The notes below the pieces were generated by a model, which was not told the origin of the DNA, ran no database searches, and saw only the letters and a program-made list of their open reading frames with translations. Source: Paraeggerthella hominis (GTDB taxonomy: Bacteria > Actinomycetota > Coriobacteriia > Coriobacteriales > Eggerthellaceae). Taken from it: DNA of 64,000 nt. Made by a program: the position numbers and the translations under genes. Where the stretch lies: positions 303,255 through 367,254 of the forward strand of contig NZ_JAJNOQ010000003.1 of the NCBI RefSeq assembly GCF_021044775.1, in the 5' to 3' direction. This document shows, piece after piece, positions 1-8,536 of this stretch; the stretch's first letter is position 1; each line of letters opens with the position of its first letter.

Positions 1-41
1 GAAGAAAACCCATCACATTGCATCTCATTCACGGGACTCAT

Positions 42-57
42 GCGCGCCTTCGCGCGC
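42..57 (+). terminator. Possible terminator of a gene left of the window
   Basis: Six-base-pair GCGCGC hairpin with a CTTC loop, followed by GTTTC. It lies just before the first gene and may end an upstream transcript. The stem is short and the T run weak. Confidence 0.35.
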
Positions 58-94
58 GTTTCACACTGATACGTCACAACATAAGGAGGACTGG

Positions 95-775
95 GTGAAG
101 TTTTTTCTGGACACCGCTGACCTGACCGAAATCGAGGAAGCGGCTAGTTGGGGAGCGCTCGCAGGCGTGACCACGAACCCCACGCTGTACGCGCGCACGG
201 GCGGCAAGCTGTCCGATTTCCACAACCACATCAAGCGCATCTGCGACATCGTGGACGGACCGGTTTCCGCCGAGAGCGTAGCCATGACGCGCGACGAGAT
301 CGTGCGCGACGGCCGCGAGCTGGCCGCCATCGCCCCGAACGTGGTCGTGAAGGTTCCCACCATGGTCGAGGGCCTGGCCGCCACGCGCACGTTGGCCGAC
401 GAGGGCATTCCCGTCAACATGACGCTGTGCTTCAGCGTGCCCCAGGCCATCCTGGCCGCGCGCGCCGGCGCTCGCTACATCAGCCCGTTCGTAGGTCGCT
501 TCGACGACATCTCCGACGACGGCCTGGACCAGCTGAGCAAGGTTGTTGCGGCTATCGGCAACTACGATTACTCCGACAACACGGTCAACCACGAGCAGGT
601 GGAGATCATCGCCGCTTCCATCCGCAGCGCGAACCACGTGACGCAGGCGGCCCTCATGGGCGCCGACATCGCCACCGTTCCGTTCGGCGTGCTCAAGAAG
701 ATGGTTCAGCACCCGCTGACCGATCGCGGCCTGGATTCCTTCATGAAGGACTGGGAGAAAGTGCAGAACGCATGA
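95..775 (+). CDS. fsa: Transaldolase-like fructose-6-phosphate aldolase (TalC/FSA family)
   Basis: A 226-residue single-domain class I aldolase of the small transaldolase family, which cleaves or transfers three-carbon units in cytosolic sugar-phosphate metabolism. It opens with KFFLDTADLTEIE and has TTNPTL near residue 27, the Schiff-base lysine in VVKVP at about Lys86, and SPFVGR after the middle. The length matches the FSA/TalC type rather than the 320-residue TalB type. The GTG start at 95 is set by AAGGAGGA at 83-90. Its TGA overlaps the ATG of rho (ATGA at 772-775), so the two are translationally coupled. Aldolase versus transaldolase activity cannot be decided from sequence alone. Confidence 0.9.
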   Translation: MKFFLDTADLTEIEEAASWGALAGVTTNPTLYARTGGKLSDFHNHIKRICDIVDGPVSAESVAMTRDEIVRDGRELAAIAPNVVVKVPTMVEGLAATRTLADEGIPVNMTLCFSVPQAILAARAGARYISPFVGRFDDISDDGLDQLSKVVAAIGNYDYSDNTVNHEQVEIIAASIRSANHVTQAALMGADIATVPFGVLKKMVQHPLTDRGLDSFMKDWEKVQNA

Positions 776-2532
776 GCGAAAACGAAGCATCGACTGCGGA
801 GGGCGCACCCGAGGCGCCCTCCGCTCCCACTCCGCGTCGCCGCCGTTCCACAAGCGTGAGGACGAAGTCCGCGGCCAGCAAGGCGGAGAAGTCGGCGGAG
901 CCCGCGAAGGCGGATGCGGGCGAAAAGCCCGGCAAGGAAGCTCCGGCGGCCCAAAGCGACAAGGCCGATTCGTCCGCGTCCGAGCGTCCCGCTCAGGCAA
1001 GCAAGACGCCTCGCAAGTCGACGAGGGCGAACGGCAAGGACGCGGCTTCGCAGCCTTCCGGCTCGACGAACAGGCGCCCGAACCAAGGGCAAAGCCAAAG
1101 CAACAAGGGCGGCTCCAACCAGAACAACCGCCAGCGGCAGAACAACAACAATCGCCAGAAGCAAGGCGGGCAGCAGAACGGCGGCAACCAGAACTTCCGC
1201 CGCCAGCGCCGTCCTCACAGCAATCAGGGCGGTCGTGAAATGCAGCCCAGCGTGTCGCGCGACGATCTGAACAAGCTCAAGGTTGCCGAGCTGCGCGAAA
1301 AGGCAGCGGAGCTGCAGATCGACGTGACGGGCCTCAAGAAGGCCGAGCTGGTCGAAGCCGTGTTCGAGGCAAGCGTCAAGGCCGAGGGCTTCATCGAGGT
1401 GTCCGGCATCCTGGACATCCTGGCCGACGGCTACGGCTTCCTGCGCACCCAGGGCTACCTTCCTAGCGAGTCGGACTGCTACGTGGGATTGTCCACCATT
1501 CGCCGCAACGGCCTGCGCAAAGGCGATCTGGTAAGCGGCCAGACGCGCCCCGCGCGCGAGAACGAGAAGTACGCGGCCATCCAGAAGGTCACGTCCGTCA
1601 ACGGCACGCCCATCGAAGAGCTGGGCAGCCGCGTGCGCTTCGGCGACCTCACGCCGGTTTATCCGGACGAGTGCCTCAGCATGGAGCACGGCAAGAACAC
1701 CGTCACGGCGCGCGTCATCGACCTGGTCAGCCCCATCGGCAAGGGTCAGCGCGGCCTGATCGTCAGCCCCCCGAAGGCGGGCAAGACCACCATCCTCAAA
1801 GACATCGCGGCGGCCATCAGCGCGAACAACCCCGAAGTGCACCTCATGTGCCTGCTGGTGGACGAACGCCCCGAAGAAGTCACCGACATGGAGCGCTCCA
1901 TCAAGGGCGAGGTCATCTCCTCGACCTTCGACATGCCCACCGAAAACCACATCGCCGTGTCCGAGCTGGTCATCGAGCGCGCGAAGCGCCTGGTGGAATG
2001 CGGCAAGGACGTCGTCGTGCTGCTGGACTCGCTCACGCGTCTGGCGCGCGCCTACAACCTGGCGCAGCCGGCGTCGGGCCGCATCCTGTCCGGCGGCGTG
2101 GACTCGACGGCGCTCTATCCGCCCAAGCGCTTCCTGGGCGCCGCGCGCAACATCGAGCACGGCGGAAGCCTGACCATCCTGGCGTCGGCCTTGGTGGACA
2201 CGGGCTCGAAGATGGACGAGGTCATCTTCGAGGAATTCAAGGGCACGGGCAACATGGAGCTCAAGCTTGACCGCAATCTGGCCGATCGCCGCATCTTCCC
2301 GGCCATCGATCCGGTGGCGTCGGGCACGCGCAAGGAAGACCTGCTGCTCGATCCGCAGGAGGCGCCGCTCATCTGGGCCGTTCGCCGCATCCTGGCCAAC
2401 ACGAACAGCACCGAGCGCGCCATGGACATGCTCATCAAGTCGCTCAAGCAGACCGAAACCAACCAGGAGTTCTTGGTTCGCACCGCCAAGAAGGCGCAGC
2501 ATACCAAGGCCGACGGCACGGTGGAGTTCTAA
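772..2532 (+). CDS. rho: Transcription termination factor Rho with long disordered N-terminal domain
   Basis: Hexameric RNA helicase/ATPase that ends transcription. The 586 residues exceed the usual 420 because of an N-terminal stretch of about 163 residues that is rich first in Ala/Lys/Ser and then in Asn/Gln/Arg/Gly. The conserved part begins at DDLNKLKVAELREKA (Rho N-terminal helices), followed by the cold-shock RNA-binding fold with GYGFLR, Walker A around residue 333 (PPKAGKTT), and LLDSLTRLARAYN. The ATG at 772 overlaps the stop of the upstream aldolase. The open frame extends upstream to 148, but that part is a shadow of the aldolase gene. Asn/Gln-rich Rho insertions are known in other high-GC bacteria and in Bacteroides. 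Confidence 0.97.
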   Translation: MSENEASTAEGAPEAPSAPTPRRRRSTSVRTKSAASKAEKSAEPAKADAGEKPGKEAPAAQSDKADSSASERPAQASKTPRKSTRANGKDAASQPSGSTNRRPNQGQSQSNKGGSNQNNRQRQNNNNRQKQGGQQNGGNQNFRRQRRPHSNQGGREMQPSVSRDDLNKLKVAELREKAAELQIDVTGLKKAELVEAVFEASVKAEGFIEVSGILDILADGYGFLRTQGYLPSESDCYVGLSTIRRNGLRKGDLVSGQTRPARENEKYAAIQKVTSVNGTPIEELGSRVRFGDLTPVYPDECLSMEHGKNTVTARVIDLVSPIGKGQRGLIVSPPKAGKTTILKDIAAAISANNPEVHLMCLLVDERPEEVTDMERSIKGEVISSTFDMPTENHIAVSELVIERAKRLVECGKDVVVLLDSLTRLARAYNLAQPASGRILSGGVDSTALYPPKRFLGAARNIEHGGSLTILASALVDTGSKMDEVIFEEFKGTGNMELKLDRNLADRRIFPAIDPVASGTRKEDLLLDPQEAPLIWAVRRILANTNSTERAMDMLIKSLKQTETNQEFLVRTAKKAQHTKADGTVEF

Positions 2533-2576
2533 GCGAGTTGTCATGCGTTCGCTACCGAAGCGAAGCTTCGCCGTTC

Positions 2577-2582
2577 TATAAT
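2577..2582 (+). promoter_or_regulatory. -10 element upstream of sppA
   Basis: Perfect TATAAT between rho and sppA. No convincing -35 is seen at the right distance, so the promoter call is tentative. Confidence 0.4.
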
Positions 2583-2595
2583 GAGCGCATGATGA

Positions 2596-2622
2596 GGAAC
2601 CGCGTCCCTTGGGCGCGGTTCC
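2596..2622 (+). terminator. Hairpin between rho and sppA
   Basis: Nine-base-pair perfect stem (GGAACCGCG / CGCGGTTCC) that can be extended inwards by CCC/GGG. It has no T run. It may end the rho transcript, or form a leader hairpin for sppA if the TATAAT at 2577 is used. Confidence 0.45.
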
Positions 2623-2669
2623 GTGATGCTTTCGCTTGATCGACCCTGCAATTCGTACCAGGAGGGCCC

Positions 2670-3752
2670 ATGTCCCAGGAAAACAACAATTGGCAGCAGC
2701 AGGTGTGGCAGCAGCCTGCTGCGCCTCAGCCGTCCCCGCAGCCTGCCGGCGGCTATGCGCCGCAGCCTTACGCGCCGCAGCCGCAGCCCAAGAAACGCGG
2801 ATGGATCGTGGCGCTCGTCGCCGTCGTGCTCGTTTTCGTGCTCATAGCCATGAGCATGTGGTCGTGCACGTCCATCATGTCGTCGTCCATGGGCTCGCTT
2901 GGAGCCGTCGGGTCTCTCGGCGAAACCTCAATGTCCGAGGCTGACTTCCTGACCTCGGATGCGGTGGGGGTCATCGACATCGACGGTACCATCCAGTACG
3001 ACGGCACCACCTCGTCGCCCGAAGGGTTGAAGGCCCAGCTCGATCGCGCTGCGCAGAACACCTACATCAAGGCGGTCGTGCTGCGCGTGAACTCCGGCGG
3101 CGGCACGGCTACTGCCGGCGAGGAGATGGCGGCGTACGTCAAGAAGTTCTCGGAAGATACCGGCAAGCCCGTGGTGGTGTCGAGCGCTTCCGTGAACGCG
3201 AGCGCGGCCTACGAGATTTCCAGCCAGGCCGACTACATCTTCACGGCCAAGACCACGGCCATCGGCGCCATCGGCACGGCGCTGCAGGTGACCGACCTTT
3301 CGGGGCTGCTGGAGAAGCTGGGCATCAACGTGGACAACATCACGTCGTCTGAAAGCAAGGATTCCAGCTACGGCACGCGCCCGCTTTCCGAAGAGGAGCG
3401 CGCTTACTACCAGAACATGGTCGAGCGCATCAACGAAACGTTCGTCCAGACCGTTGCCGAGGGCCGCGGCATGAGCGAAAGCGACGTGCGTGCGCTGGCC
3501 ACCGGCATGACGTTCACCGGCATGGACGCCGTGGAGAACGGGCTGGCCGACGAAATCGGCACCAAGGAGGACGCGCTGGCGAAGGCGGCCGAGCTGGCCG
3601 GCGTCTCGCGCTATTCCGCGGTTGAACTGAAAACGACGAAGAGCACCCTGTCGAGCCTGCTCGACCTTATGTCCGAAAGCAAGAGCCTGTCCGCCGGCGA
3701 CCTTGCCGCCGCTTTGAAGGAGTTTGAGAACGATGGCAACATCGCCCAGTAA
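2670..3752 (+). CDS. sppA: Signal peptide peptidase SppA-like serine protease (S49)
   Basis: Membrane-anchored S49 peptidase expected to degrade cleaved signal peptides. The 360 residues comprise a Pro/Gln-rich cytosolic N-terminus (residues 1-40), one membrane helix (about 45-66) and the protease domain. NSGGG near residue 140, the likely nucleophile Ser178 in NASAAY and the likely general base Lys230 in SKDSS are visible. The 52-residue spacing between Ser and Lys equals that of Bacillus subtilis SppA (Ser147/Lys199). AGGAGGG precedes the ATG. The last 20 bases overlap the start of metG, so the two are co-transcribed. Confidence 0.88.
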   Translation: MSQENNNWQQQVWQQPAAPQPSPQPAGGYAPQPYAPQPQPKKRGWIVALVAVVLVFVLIAMSMWSCTSIMSSSMGSLGAVGSLGETSMSEADFLTSDAVGVIDIDGTIQYDGTTSSPEGLKAQLDRAAQNTYIKAVVLRVNSGGGTATAGEEMAAYVKKFSEDTGKPVVVSSASVNASAAYEISSQADYIFTAKTTAIGAIGTALQVTDLSGLLEKLGINVDNITSSESKDSSYGTRPLSEEERAYYQNMVERINETFVQTVAEGRGMSESDVRALATGMTFTGMDAVENGLADEIGTKEDALAKAAELAGVSRYSAVELKTTKSTLSSLLDLMSESKSLSAGDLAAALKEFENDGNIAQ

Positions 3753-5760
3753 CATCGAGCGTCCCTCCTGGCCGAAGAGGGCCGTCGTCACGGCCGGCAT
3801 GCCGTACGGCAACAAGCCGCTGCACTTCGGCCACATCGCGGGCGTGTTCGTCCCGGCCGACGCGTTCGCCCGCTTCCTGCGCGATCGCATCGGCGCCGCC
3901 AACGTCCGCTTCATCAGCGGAACGGACTGCTTCGGCTCTCCCATCAACGAGGGCTACCGCAAGCTGGTGGAGGCCGGGGAGTTCGACGGCACCATCGAGG
4001 AGTACGTTCGCAAGAACCACGAGGCGCAGAAGGCAACGCTCGATTCCTACAACGTCAGCCTTTCCATCTACGAGGGGTCGGGGCTGGGCTACGCGAAGTG
4101 CGTGCATCAGCTGATCAGCGAGAAGTTCATCGAGAAGCTGCACGAGAACGGCCATCTTCGCAAACGCGCCACGCTGCAGTTCTACGATGCGGAAGCCGGC
4201 ACGTTCCTGAACGGGCGCCAGGTGGTGGGCCGTTGCCCCGTGCAAGGCTGCAAGTCCGAGCACGGCTACGCCGACGAATGCGACCTGGGGCACAGCTACG
4301 CGCCCGAGGACCTGATCGCGCCGAAATCGTCGTTGACGGGAACCACGCCCGAAATGCGGCCGGTGGAAAACTGGTACTTCGACCTGCCCGCGTTCGGCGG
4401 CTTCCTTCGCGACCACGTGGCTCGCCTCGAGGCCGATCCCGAGGTGCGCGCCATTGTGCCGAAAACCATCAAGGAGTTCCTGGTTCCGCCCGTGGTCTAC
4501 ATCAAGAACGACGAGCGCGCGGCGTACGAGCAGATCGCGAGCGATCTTCCCGCACACGAGCTGCGCGAACCCGAAAAGGGAAAGCAGAGCTTCGAGATCG
4601 AGTTCGCCGACATCGAAGCGCGCGATACGGCGCGCGAAGTCTTGACGCGCGCGGGAATCCGCTTCCGCACGGGCAAGACCTTGGTGCCGTTCCGCATCAC
4701 GGGCAATATCGAATGGGGGGTCAAGGCCCCGGTCATCGAAGGTTTGGAAGGCTTGACCGTGTGGTGCTGGCCCGAAAGCCTGTGGGCTCCCATGTCGTTC
4801 ACCATGGCCGTGAACGACCAGATGGGCTTGCCCAGGGGCAGCTGGCGCGATTGGTGGTGCTCGGAGGATTCCGAGGTTTACCAGTTCATCGGGCAGGACA
4901 ACCTGTACTTCTACGGCGTTGCCCAGCCGGCGCTCATCGAGGCGCTGCGTCCCGGTGACATCTTGGCGCCGGGCGAGACCGACCATCCCATTCGCCAGAC
5001 GAACCTCGTGGCCAACTACCATATCCTGTTCGGCGACAAGAAGGCATCGTCGTCGGGCGCGGTCAAGCCGCCTACCGCCGATGCGCTGCTCGAGCACTAC
5101 ACCGTCGAGCAGCTGCGCGCGCATTTCCTGGCGCTCGGCCTTGACCAGAAGTCGGTCGGCTTCAAGCCGAAGCCGTACCTGGCCACGGAAGAGGAGCTGG
5201 CCGATTCGCGCGTGGCGGACCCCGTGCTCAAGGAAGGCGCGCTTCTGACCAACGTGTTCAACCGCCTTGCCCGCAGCTGCTTCTACGAAGCTCAGAAGAA
5301 CTTCGAAGGCTATCTGCCGCTCGGCGCCGTGTCGCCGGCCGTGCTGGACAAGGTGAACGAGGTGCTGCGCGTCTACGACGCCACCATGCATCGCGTCGAG
5401 CTGCATACCATCATGTCGATCATGGACGAGTTCATTCGCTGGGCGAACAAGTACTGGTCCGACGGAATCCGCGCGGTCGAGAAGGGCGGCGACGACGCGA
5501 TGCGCCGCCAGGTGCTCGTGGACTCGTTCTTCTTGCTGCGCGTCGCCACGCTGCTCATGCATCCCGTGGTGCCGGCAGGGGCCGAGAAGATCTGCGACTA
5601 CCTGAGCTTCGAGTTCGACGACTTCTTTAGCTGGAACTACGATTTCGAGAGCTTCGACGAGCTGTGCAGCGCTGGCGAGATCACCGAAGGCCGCCACCGC
5701 ATCCGCGAGCTGCCTCCGCGCTTCGACTTCTTCGAGAAGCATCCGTCCCAGTACAAGTAG
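3733..5760 (+). CDS. metG: Methionyl-tRNA synthetase with degenerate KMSKS loop
   Basis: Class I aminoacyl-tRNA synthetase that charges tRNA-Met. The 675 residues contain the HIGH signature as HFGH in PLHFGHIAG, a connective peptide with a zinc-type cluster (CPVQGC then CDLGH) and the alpha-helical anticodon domain. The KMSKS loop reads KASSSG at about residue 440, so the second lysine is lost. There is no C-terminal EMAP-II tRNA-binding domain. ATG at 3733 is preferred to an upstream in-frame TTG at 3724 because AAGGAG at 3717-3722 is better spaced for it. The gene overlaps sppA by 20 bases and is followed by a strong terminator. Confidence 0.92.
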   Translation: MATSPSNIERPSWPKRAVVTAGMPYGNKPLHFGHIAGVFVPADAFARFLRDRIGAANVRFISGTDCFGSPINEGYRKLVEAGEFDGTIEEYVRKNHEAQKATLDSYNVSLSIYEGSGLGYAKCVHQLISEKFIEKLHENGHLRKRATLQFYDAEAGTFLNGRQVVGRCPVQGCKSEHGYADECDLGHSYAPEDLIAPKSSLTGTTPEMRPVENWYFDLPAFGGFLRDHVARLEADPEVRAIVPKTIKEFLVPPVVYIKNDERAAYEQIASDLPAHELREPEKGKQSFEIEFADIEARDTAREVLTRAGIRFRTGKTLVPFRITGNIEWGVKAPVIEGLEGLTVWCWPESLWAPMSFTMAVNDQMGLPRGSWRDWWCSEDSEVYQFIGQDNLYFYGVAQPALIEALRPGDILAPGETDHPIRQTNLVANYHILFGDKKASSSGAVKPPTADALLEHYTVEQLRAHFLALGLDQKSVGFKPKPYLATEEELADSRVADPVLKEGALLTNVFNRLARSCFYEAQKNFEGYLPLGAVSPAVLDKVNEVLRVYDATMHRVELHTIMSIMDEFIRWANKYWSDGIRAVEKGGDDAMRRQVLVDSFFLLRVATLLMHPVVPAGAEKICDYLSFEFDDFFSWNYDFESFDELCSAGEITEGRHRIRELPPRFDFFEKHPSQYK

Positions 5761-5768
5761 CGCGCCAT

Positions 5769-5803
5769 GTTCCGCCGGTCCTCGAACCGGCGGAACGTTT
5801 CTT
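5769..5803 (+). terminator. Rho-independent terminator of metG
   Basis: Perfect 11-base-pair stem (5769-5779 with 5786-5796), six-base loop, then GTTTCTTT. Confidence 0.85.
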
Positions 5804-5834
5804 TGCCGAGTCCCTCCGTTTGAAAGGATGTTTC

Positions 5835-6314
5835 TTGTTGAAGGTCGATGCATTTACCGACGGGTCCGCGCGCGGGAATCCGGGGCCGGGCGGCTACGGC
5901 GCCGTGCTGCGGTTCGTGGATCGCAACGGGCGCACGCACGAAAAGGAGCTCTCGCAAGGTTACGAGCGCACCACGAACAACCGCATGGAGCTTCTGGGCG
6001 CTATCGTGGCGCTCGAGACGCTTAAAAGTCCCTGCGAGGTCACGCTCTACACCGATTCGCAGTACGTTGCCAACGCGTTCAACCAGCACTGGGTTGACGG
6101 CTGGCTCAAGCGCGGTTGGAAGAACGCCAAGAAAGAGCCGGTGAAAAACGTGGACTTGTGGCAGCGCCTGCTGAAGGCGAAGGAGCCGCATCGCGTGGAG
6201 TTCGTGTGGGTCAAGGGGCATGCGGGGCACGCGGAAAACGAGCGGTGCGACCAGCTTGCCACGGCGGCCGCCGACGGGGCGGGGCGCATCGCCGACACGG
6301 GTTTCACGGGATAG
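5835..6314 (+). CDS. rnhA: Ribonuclease HI
   Basis: Cytosolic endonuclease cutting the RNA strand of RNA-DNA hybrids. All four catalytic acids are present: Asp9 in FTDGSARGNPG, Glu52 in MELLGA, Asp74 in YTDSQY and Asp139 in CDQLA, with HAGHAENE nearby. At 159 residues it matches the usual 155. The start is a TTG at 5835, six bases after AAAGGA (5823-5828); the next codon, TTG at 5838, is an equally possible start. The gene stands alone behind the metG terminator. Confidence 0.93.
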   Translation: MLKVDAFTDGSARGNPGPGGYGAVLRFVDRNGRTHEKELSQGYERTTNNRMELLGAIVALETLKSPCEVTLYTDSQYVANAFNQHWVDGWLKRGWKNAKKEPVKNVDLWQRLLKAKEPHRVEFVWVKGHAGHAENERCDQLATAAADGAGRIADTGFTG

Positions 6315-6402
6315 GCCGGGATTGACGGGCGGCCGCAGCATGGTGCGTGCTGTGGCCTTTCTGTAACGATCGATCGAACGCCCGGCCGTCATGCGCTCGA
6401 TT

Positions 6403-6411
6403 TGCTACACT
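6403..6411 (+). promoter_or_regulatory. Extended -10 promoter element for the NlpC/P60 gene
   Basis: TGC-TACACT, a TGN-extended -10, lies 48 bases before the chosen ATG. There is no clear -35. Confidence 0.45.
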
Positions 6412-6458
6412 GGTTCGCATTGCATGCACGTTTTCGGATGGCAGGTGGAGGTACCCAC

Positions 6459-7583
6459 ATGCAGCAGAAAGCACGGGGCGGTCGCGCGAGGGGCGCGCTC
6501 GTCGGATTCATGGCAACGGTGCTTGCCGTATCCCTTATGGTTCCGGGCATCGCCCTGGCAGATCCTTCCGCAGCCGAGAAGCAGGCGGAGGCTCAGGCGG
6601 CTTTGGCTTCGCTCAATTCCATGCAGGAAAAGCTCAGCAAGGCGGCGGACGCGTACGACGACGCGCTGGCCGCTCAAAAGGACGCCGAGGCGAAGCGCGA
6701 TGACGCGCAGGCTCGCATCGACGAGGCTTCGGCTCAGATCGCCGATTTGCAGGATCGCTTGGGATCGCGCGCTCGCAGCATGTATCGTTCGGGCGGCAGC
6801 TCGGCGCTCGACCTGCTTTTGGGGGCCACGTCGTTCAGGTCCTTCGCGACCAACTGGGACCTGCTCAATTCCATCAACGAAAGCGATGCCGAGCTGGTGC
6901 AGCAGACGAAGGATCTGCGTGCCGAGGTTCAGGAGCAGGAAGCCGTGCTTGCCGAGCAGGAGCGCATAGCTGCGCAGAAGGCGAGCGAGGCTCTGCGCAC
7001 GAAAGACGAAACCGCTTCCACCATGGCGGCCATGCAGTCGACCTACGATAACTTGAGCGCCGAAGCTGCGGCGCTCGTCGAGCAGGAGCGCGCGGCGCAG
7101 GTGGCGGCCTACGAGGCGCAGGCCCAGGCCACGGTAGACGCGTCCGCCGATCAGGCGCAGCAGGGCTCCAATAACGGCAACGGCGGCAACAACGGCGGCG
7201 AATCCTCTGGCGGAGGCAGCGTCAACCCGCCTGCTCCCGACTACGACGAGCCTATCGCGGGCTCGGTGGTGGGCCGCGCGTACAGCCAGCTTGGCAAGCC
7301 GTACGGCTACACCGATCCCAGTTACGGCGCAGGTCCGTCGTCGTACGACTGCTCGGGCTTCGTGTCGTTTTGCCTGAGCGGCAGCTACAGCCGCATGGGA
7401 AGCACGCTCACGTTCATGAACTGGCCCCAGGTAAGCGATCCTCAGCCGGGCGACGTGGCCGTGAACGCCGGGCATTGCGGCATCTACATCGGCGGCGGCC
7501 AGATGATCCACGCGGCCACGTACGGCGTGGGCGTGGTGCAGGGTCCCGTGCAGCCCGGCATGATCATCGTGCGACCCTGGTAA
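6459..7583 (+). CDS. Secreted coiled-coil NlpC/P60 peptidoglycan hydrolase
   Basis: Cell-wall endopeptidase, probably acting in cell separation or remodelling. The 374 residues start with a signal peptide ending ALA before DPS (about residue 34). A long coiled coil rich in Ala/Glu/Gln/Lys (about 40-225) follows, then a Gly/Asn/Ser linker and a C-terminal NlpC/P60 domain. The catalytic triad is visible as Cys in YDCSGFVS, His in NAGHCGIYIG and His in MIHAATYG. This layout is like RipA/CwlO-type hydrolases whose coiled coil holds the enzyme inactive. ATG at 6459 follows GGTGGAGG; the frame opens earlier at 6402, but those codons lie on the promoter. Confidence 0.9.
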   Translation: MQQKARGGRARGALVGFMATVLAVSLMVPGIALADPSAAEKQAEAQAALASLNSMQEKLSKAADAYDDALAAQKDAEAKRDDAQARIDEASAQIADLQDRLGSRARSMYRSGGSSALDLLLGATSFRSFATNWDLLNSINESDAELVQQTKDLRAEVQEQEAVLAEQERIAAQKASEALRTKDETASTMAAMQSTYDNLSAEAAALVEQERAAQVAAYEAQAQATVDASADQAQQGSNNGNGGNNGGESSGGGSVNPPAPDYDEPIAGSVVGRAYSQLGKPYGYTDPSYGAGPSSYDCSGFVSFCLSGSYSRMGSTLTFMNWPQVSDPQPGDVAVNAGHCGIYIGGGQMIHAATYGVGVVQGPVQPGMIIVRPW

Positions 7584-7601
7584 ACGATCGTTCATTGTCG
7601 A

Positions 7602-7652
7602 CGAGGCGGGGAACCCGGAGGCGCTGACGCGCCCTTCGGTCTCCTCGCCTCG
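7602..7652. terminator. Imperfect bidirectional hairpin between converging genes
   Basis: CGAGGCG (7602-7608) pairs with CGCCTCG (7646-7652), with a second imperfect stem inside. It sits between the converging NlpC/P60 and engB genes. No T run. Confidence 0.35.
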
Positions 7653-7672
7653 CGGTTTATCCGGAGAAGAGC

Positions 7673-8254
7673 CTAGCGAGCGGCGTTCTTGATGACGGTG
7701 CGCAGCTCGTCGATGCCCGTTCCCTTTTCGGAAGAGCACACCACCAAAGGCACGTCGGCATGCAGCTTCAGCTGCTTTTTCAGGGCTGCCTTCTGCTTCA
7801 TTTGCTGCTGTCGGGATAGCTTGTCGGCTTTCGTCAGCACCACGGCGAAGGGAAGTTCCGCCTCCTGCAAGAACTCGATCATGTTTTCATCCAGGCTTGA
7901 AGCGGGGTGGCGGATGTCCACCAGCGACACCACGAGCGCCAGGTTGCGATCTTGGTTGAAGTACCCTTCGATCAGCTCCGACCAGCGTCCCTTCTCGGAT
8001 TTCGCCACCTTGGCGTAGCCGTAGCCCGGCAGGTCCACGAACCGTACGCCGTCACACGAGAAGAAGTTGATGGTGGCCGTCTTGCCCGGCGTTTGCGACA
8101 CTTTCGCCAGGCTTTTGCGATTGAACAGCTTGTTCAGCAAAGACGACTTGCCCACGTTGGACCGGCCGGCGAATGCGATTTCGGGCAACGTGGACGCCGG
8201 CAGCTGCAGCGAGGTGCCGAACGATTTCTCGAACGCGACGTTGTTGATGTTCAT
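7673..8254 (-). CDS. engB: Ribosome-biogenesis GTPase EngB (YsxC/YihA)
   Basis: Small essential GTPase for assembly of the large ribosomal subunit. The 193 residues show G1 GRSNVGKSS, G3 DLPGYG, G4 TKAD and a late CSSEKGTG (G5-like). The ATG at 8254 begins MNINNVAF and is preceded by AAGGAG; an in-frame upstream extension to 8296 has no ribosome binding site and was not used. It is transcribed alone and converges with the NlpC/P60 gene. Confidence 0.95.
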   Translation of the reverse strand: MNINNVAFEKSFGTSLQLPASTLPEIAFAGRSNVGKSSLLNKLFNRKSLAKVSQTPGKTATINFFSCDGVRFVDLPGYGYAKVAKSEKGRWSELIEGYFNQDRNLALVVSLVDIRHPASSLDENMIEFLQEAELPFAVVLTKADKLSRQQQMKQKAALKKQLKLHADVPLVVCSSEKGTGIDELRTVIKNAAR

Positions 8255-8385
8255 GCTGGGCTCCTTGCGGTTCCGTCCCTCGCGTTGCCTGCGCAAGGGG
8301 AGGGTGCGGATGTTGTTGCGTTCATGGTAGCGGAACTGCGCCCATCGTGCGCGGAAAACCCCAAGCTCTCCTTGACGTCGCTTCG

Positions 8386-8466
8386 CTAGGAGCGCTTCCT
8401 GCCCGTGTACATGGCCATGGCCATGCAGGCTATGGCGGCCCAGGCCCAGAACGTATGCTTTTTCAT
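8386..8466 (-). CDS. 26-residue hydrophobic peptide divergent from the P-type ATPase locus
   Basis: A complete small reading frame: ATG at 8466, stop TAG at 8386-8388, with AAAGGA five bases before the start. The peptide begins MKKHTFW, has an Ala/Met-rich stretch of about 14 residues long enough for a short membrane helix, and ends TGRKRS, giving Lys/His before and Arg/Lys after the hydrophobic core. A good minus-strand promoter (TTGCTT-17-CATAAT, 8529-8557) overlaps the plus-strand promoter of the DUF6110-like gene. No function is known to me; the position suggests a role in the same metal system. It is missed by usual length cut-offs. Confidence 0.6.
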   Translation of the reverse strand: MKKHTFWAWAAIACMAMAMYTGRKRS

Positions 8467-8507
8467 GAGGTTCCTTTCAACGATCGATTCATATTAGTTA
8501 GCTTTAA

Positions 8508-8536
8508 TTGACTTTTACCGGAGCTCTCATTATGCT
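8508..8536 (+). promoter_or_regulatory. Promoter of the small membrane protein / P1B ATPase operon
   Basis: TTGACT at 8508-8513 and TATGCT at 8531-8536 with exactly 17 bases between. The transcript would start near 8543, inside the palindrome at 8540-8551. Confidence 0.7.

Noticed and set aside
148..771. Upstream extension of the rho frame (would give 794 residues)
   Set aside because: The translation is Arg/His-rich out-of-frame sequence of the aldolase gene; ATG at 772 is the proper start.
706..2544. 612-residue frame on the minus strand opposite rho
   Set aside because: Composition is typical of antisense frames in high-GC genes (Arg/Ala/His/Leu rich, no motifs).
3667..5853. 728-residue minus-strand frame opposite metG
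   Set aside because: No ribosome site, no domains; mirror of the metG codon bias.
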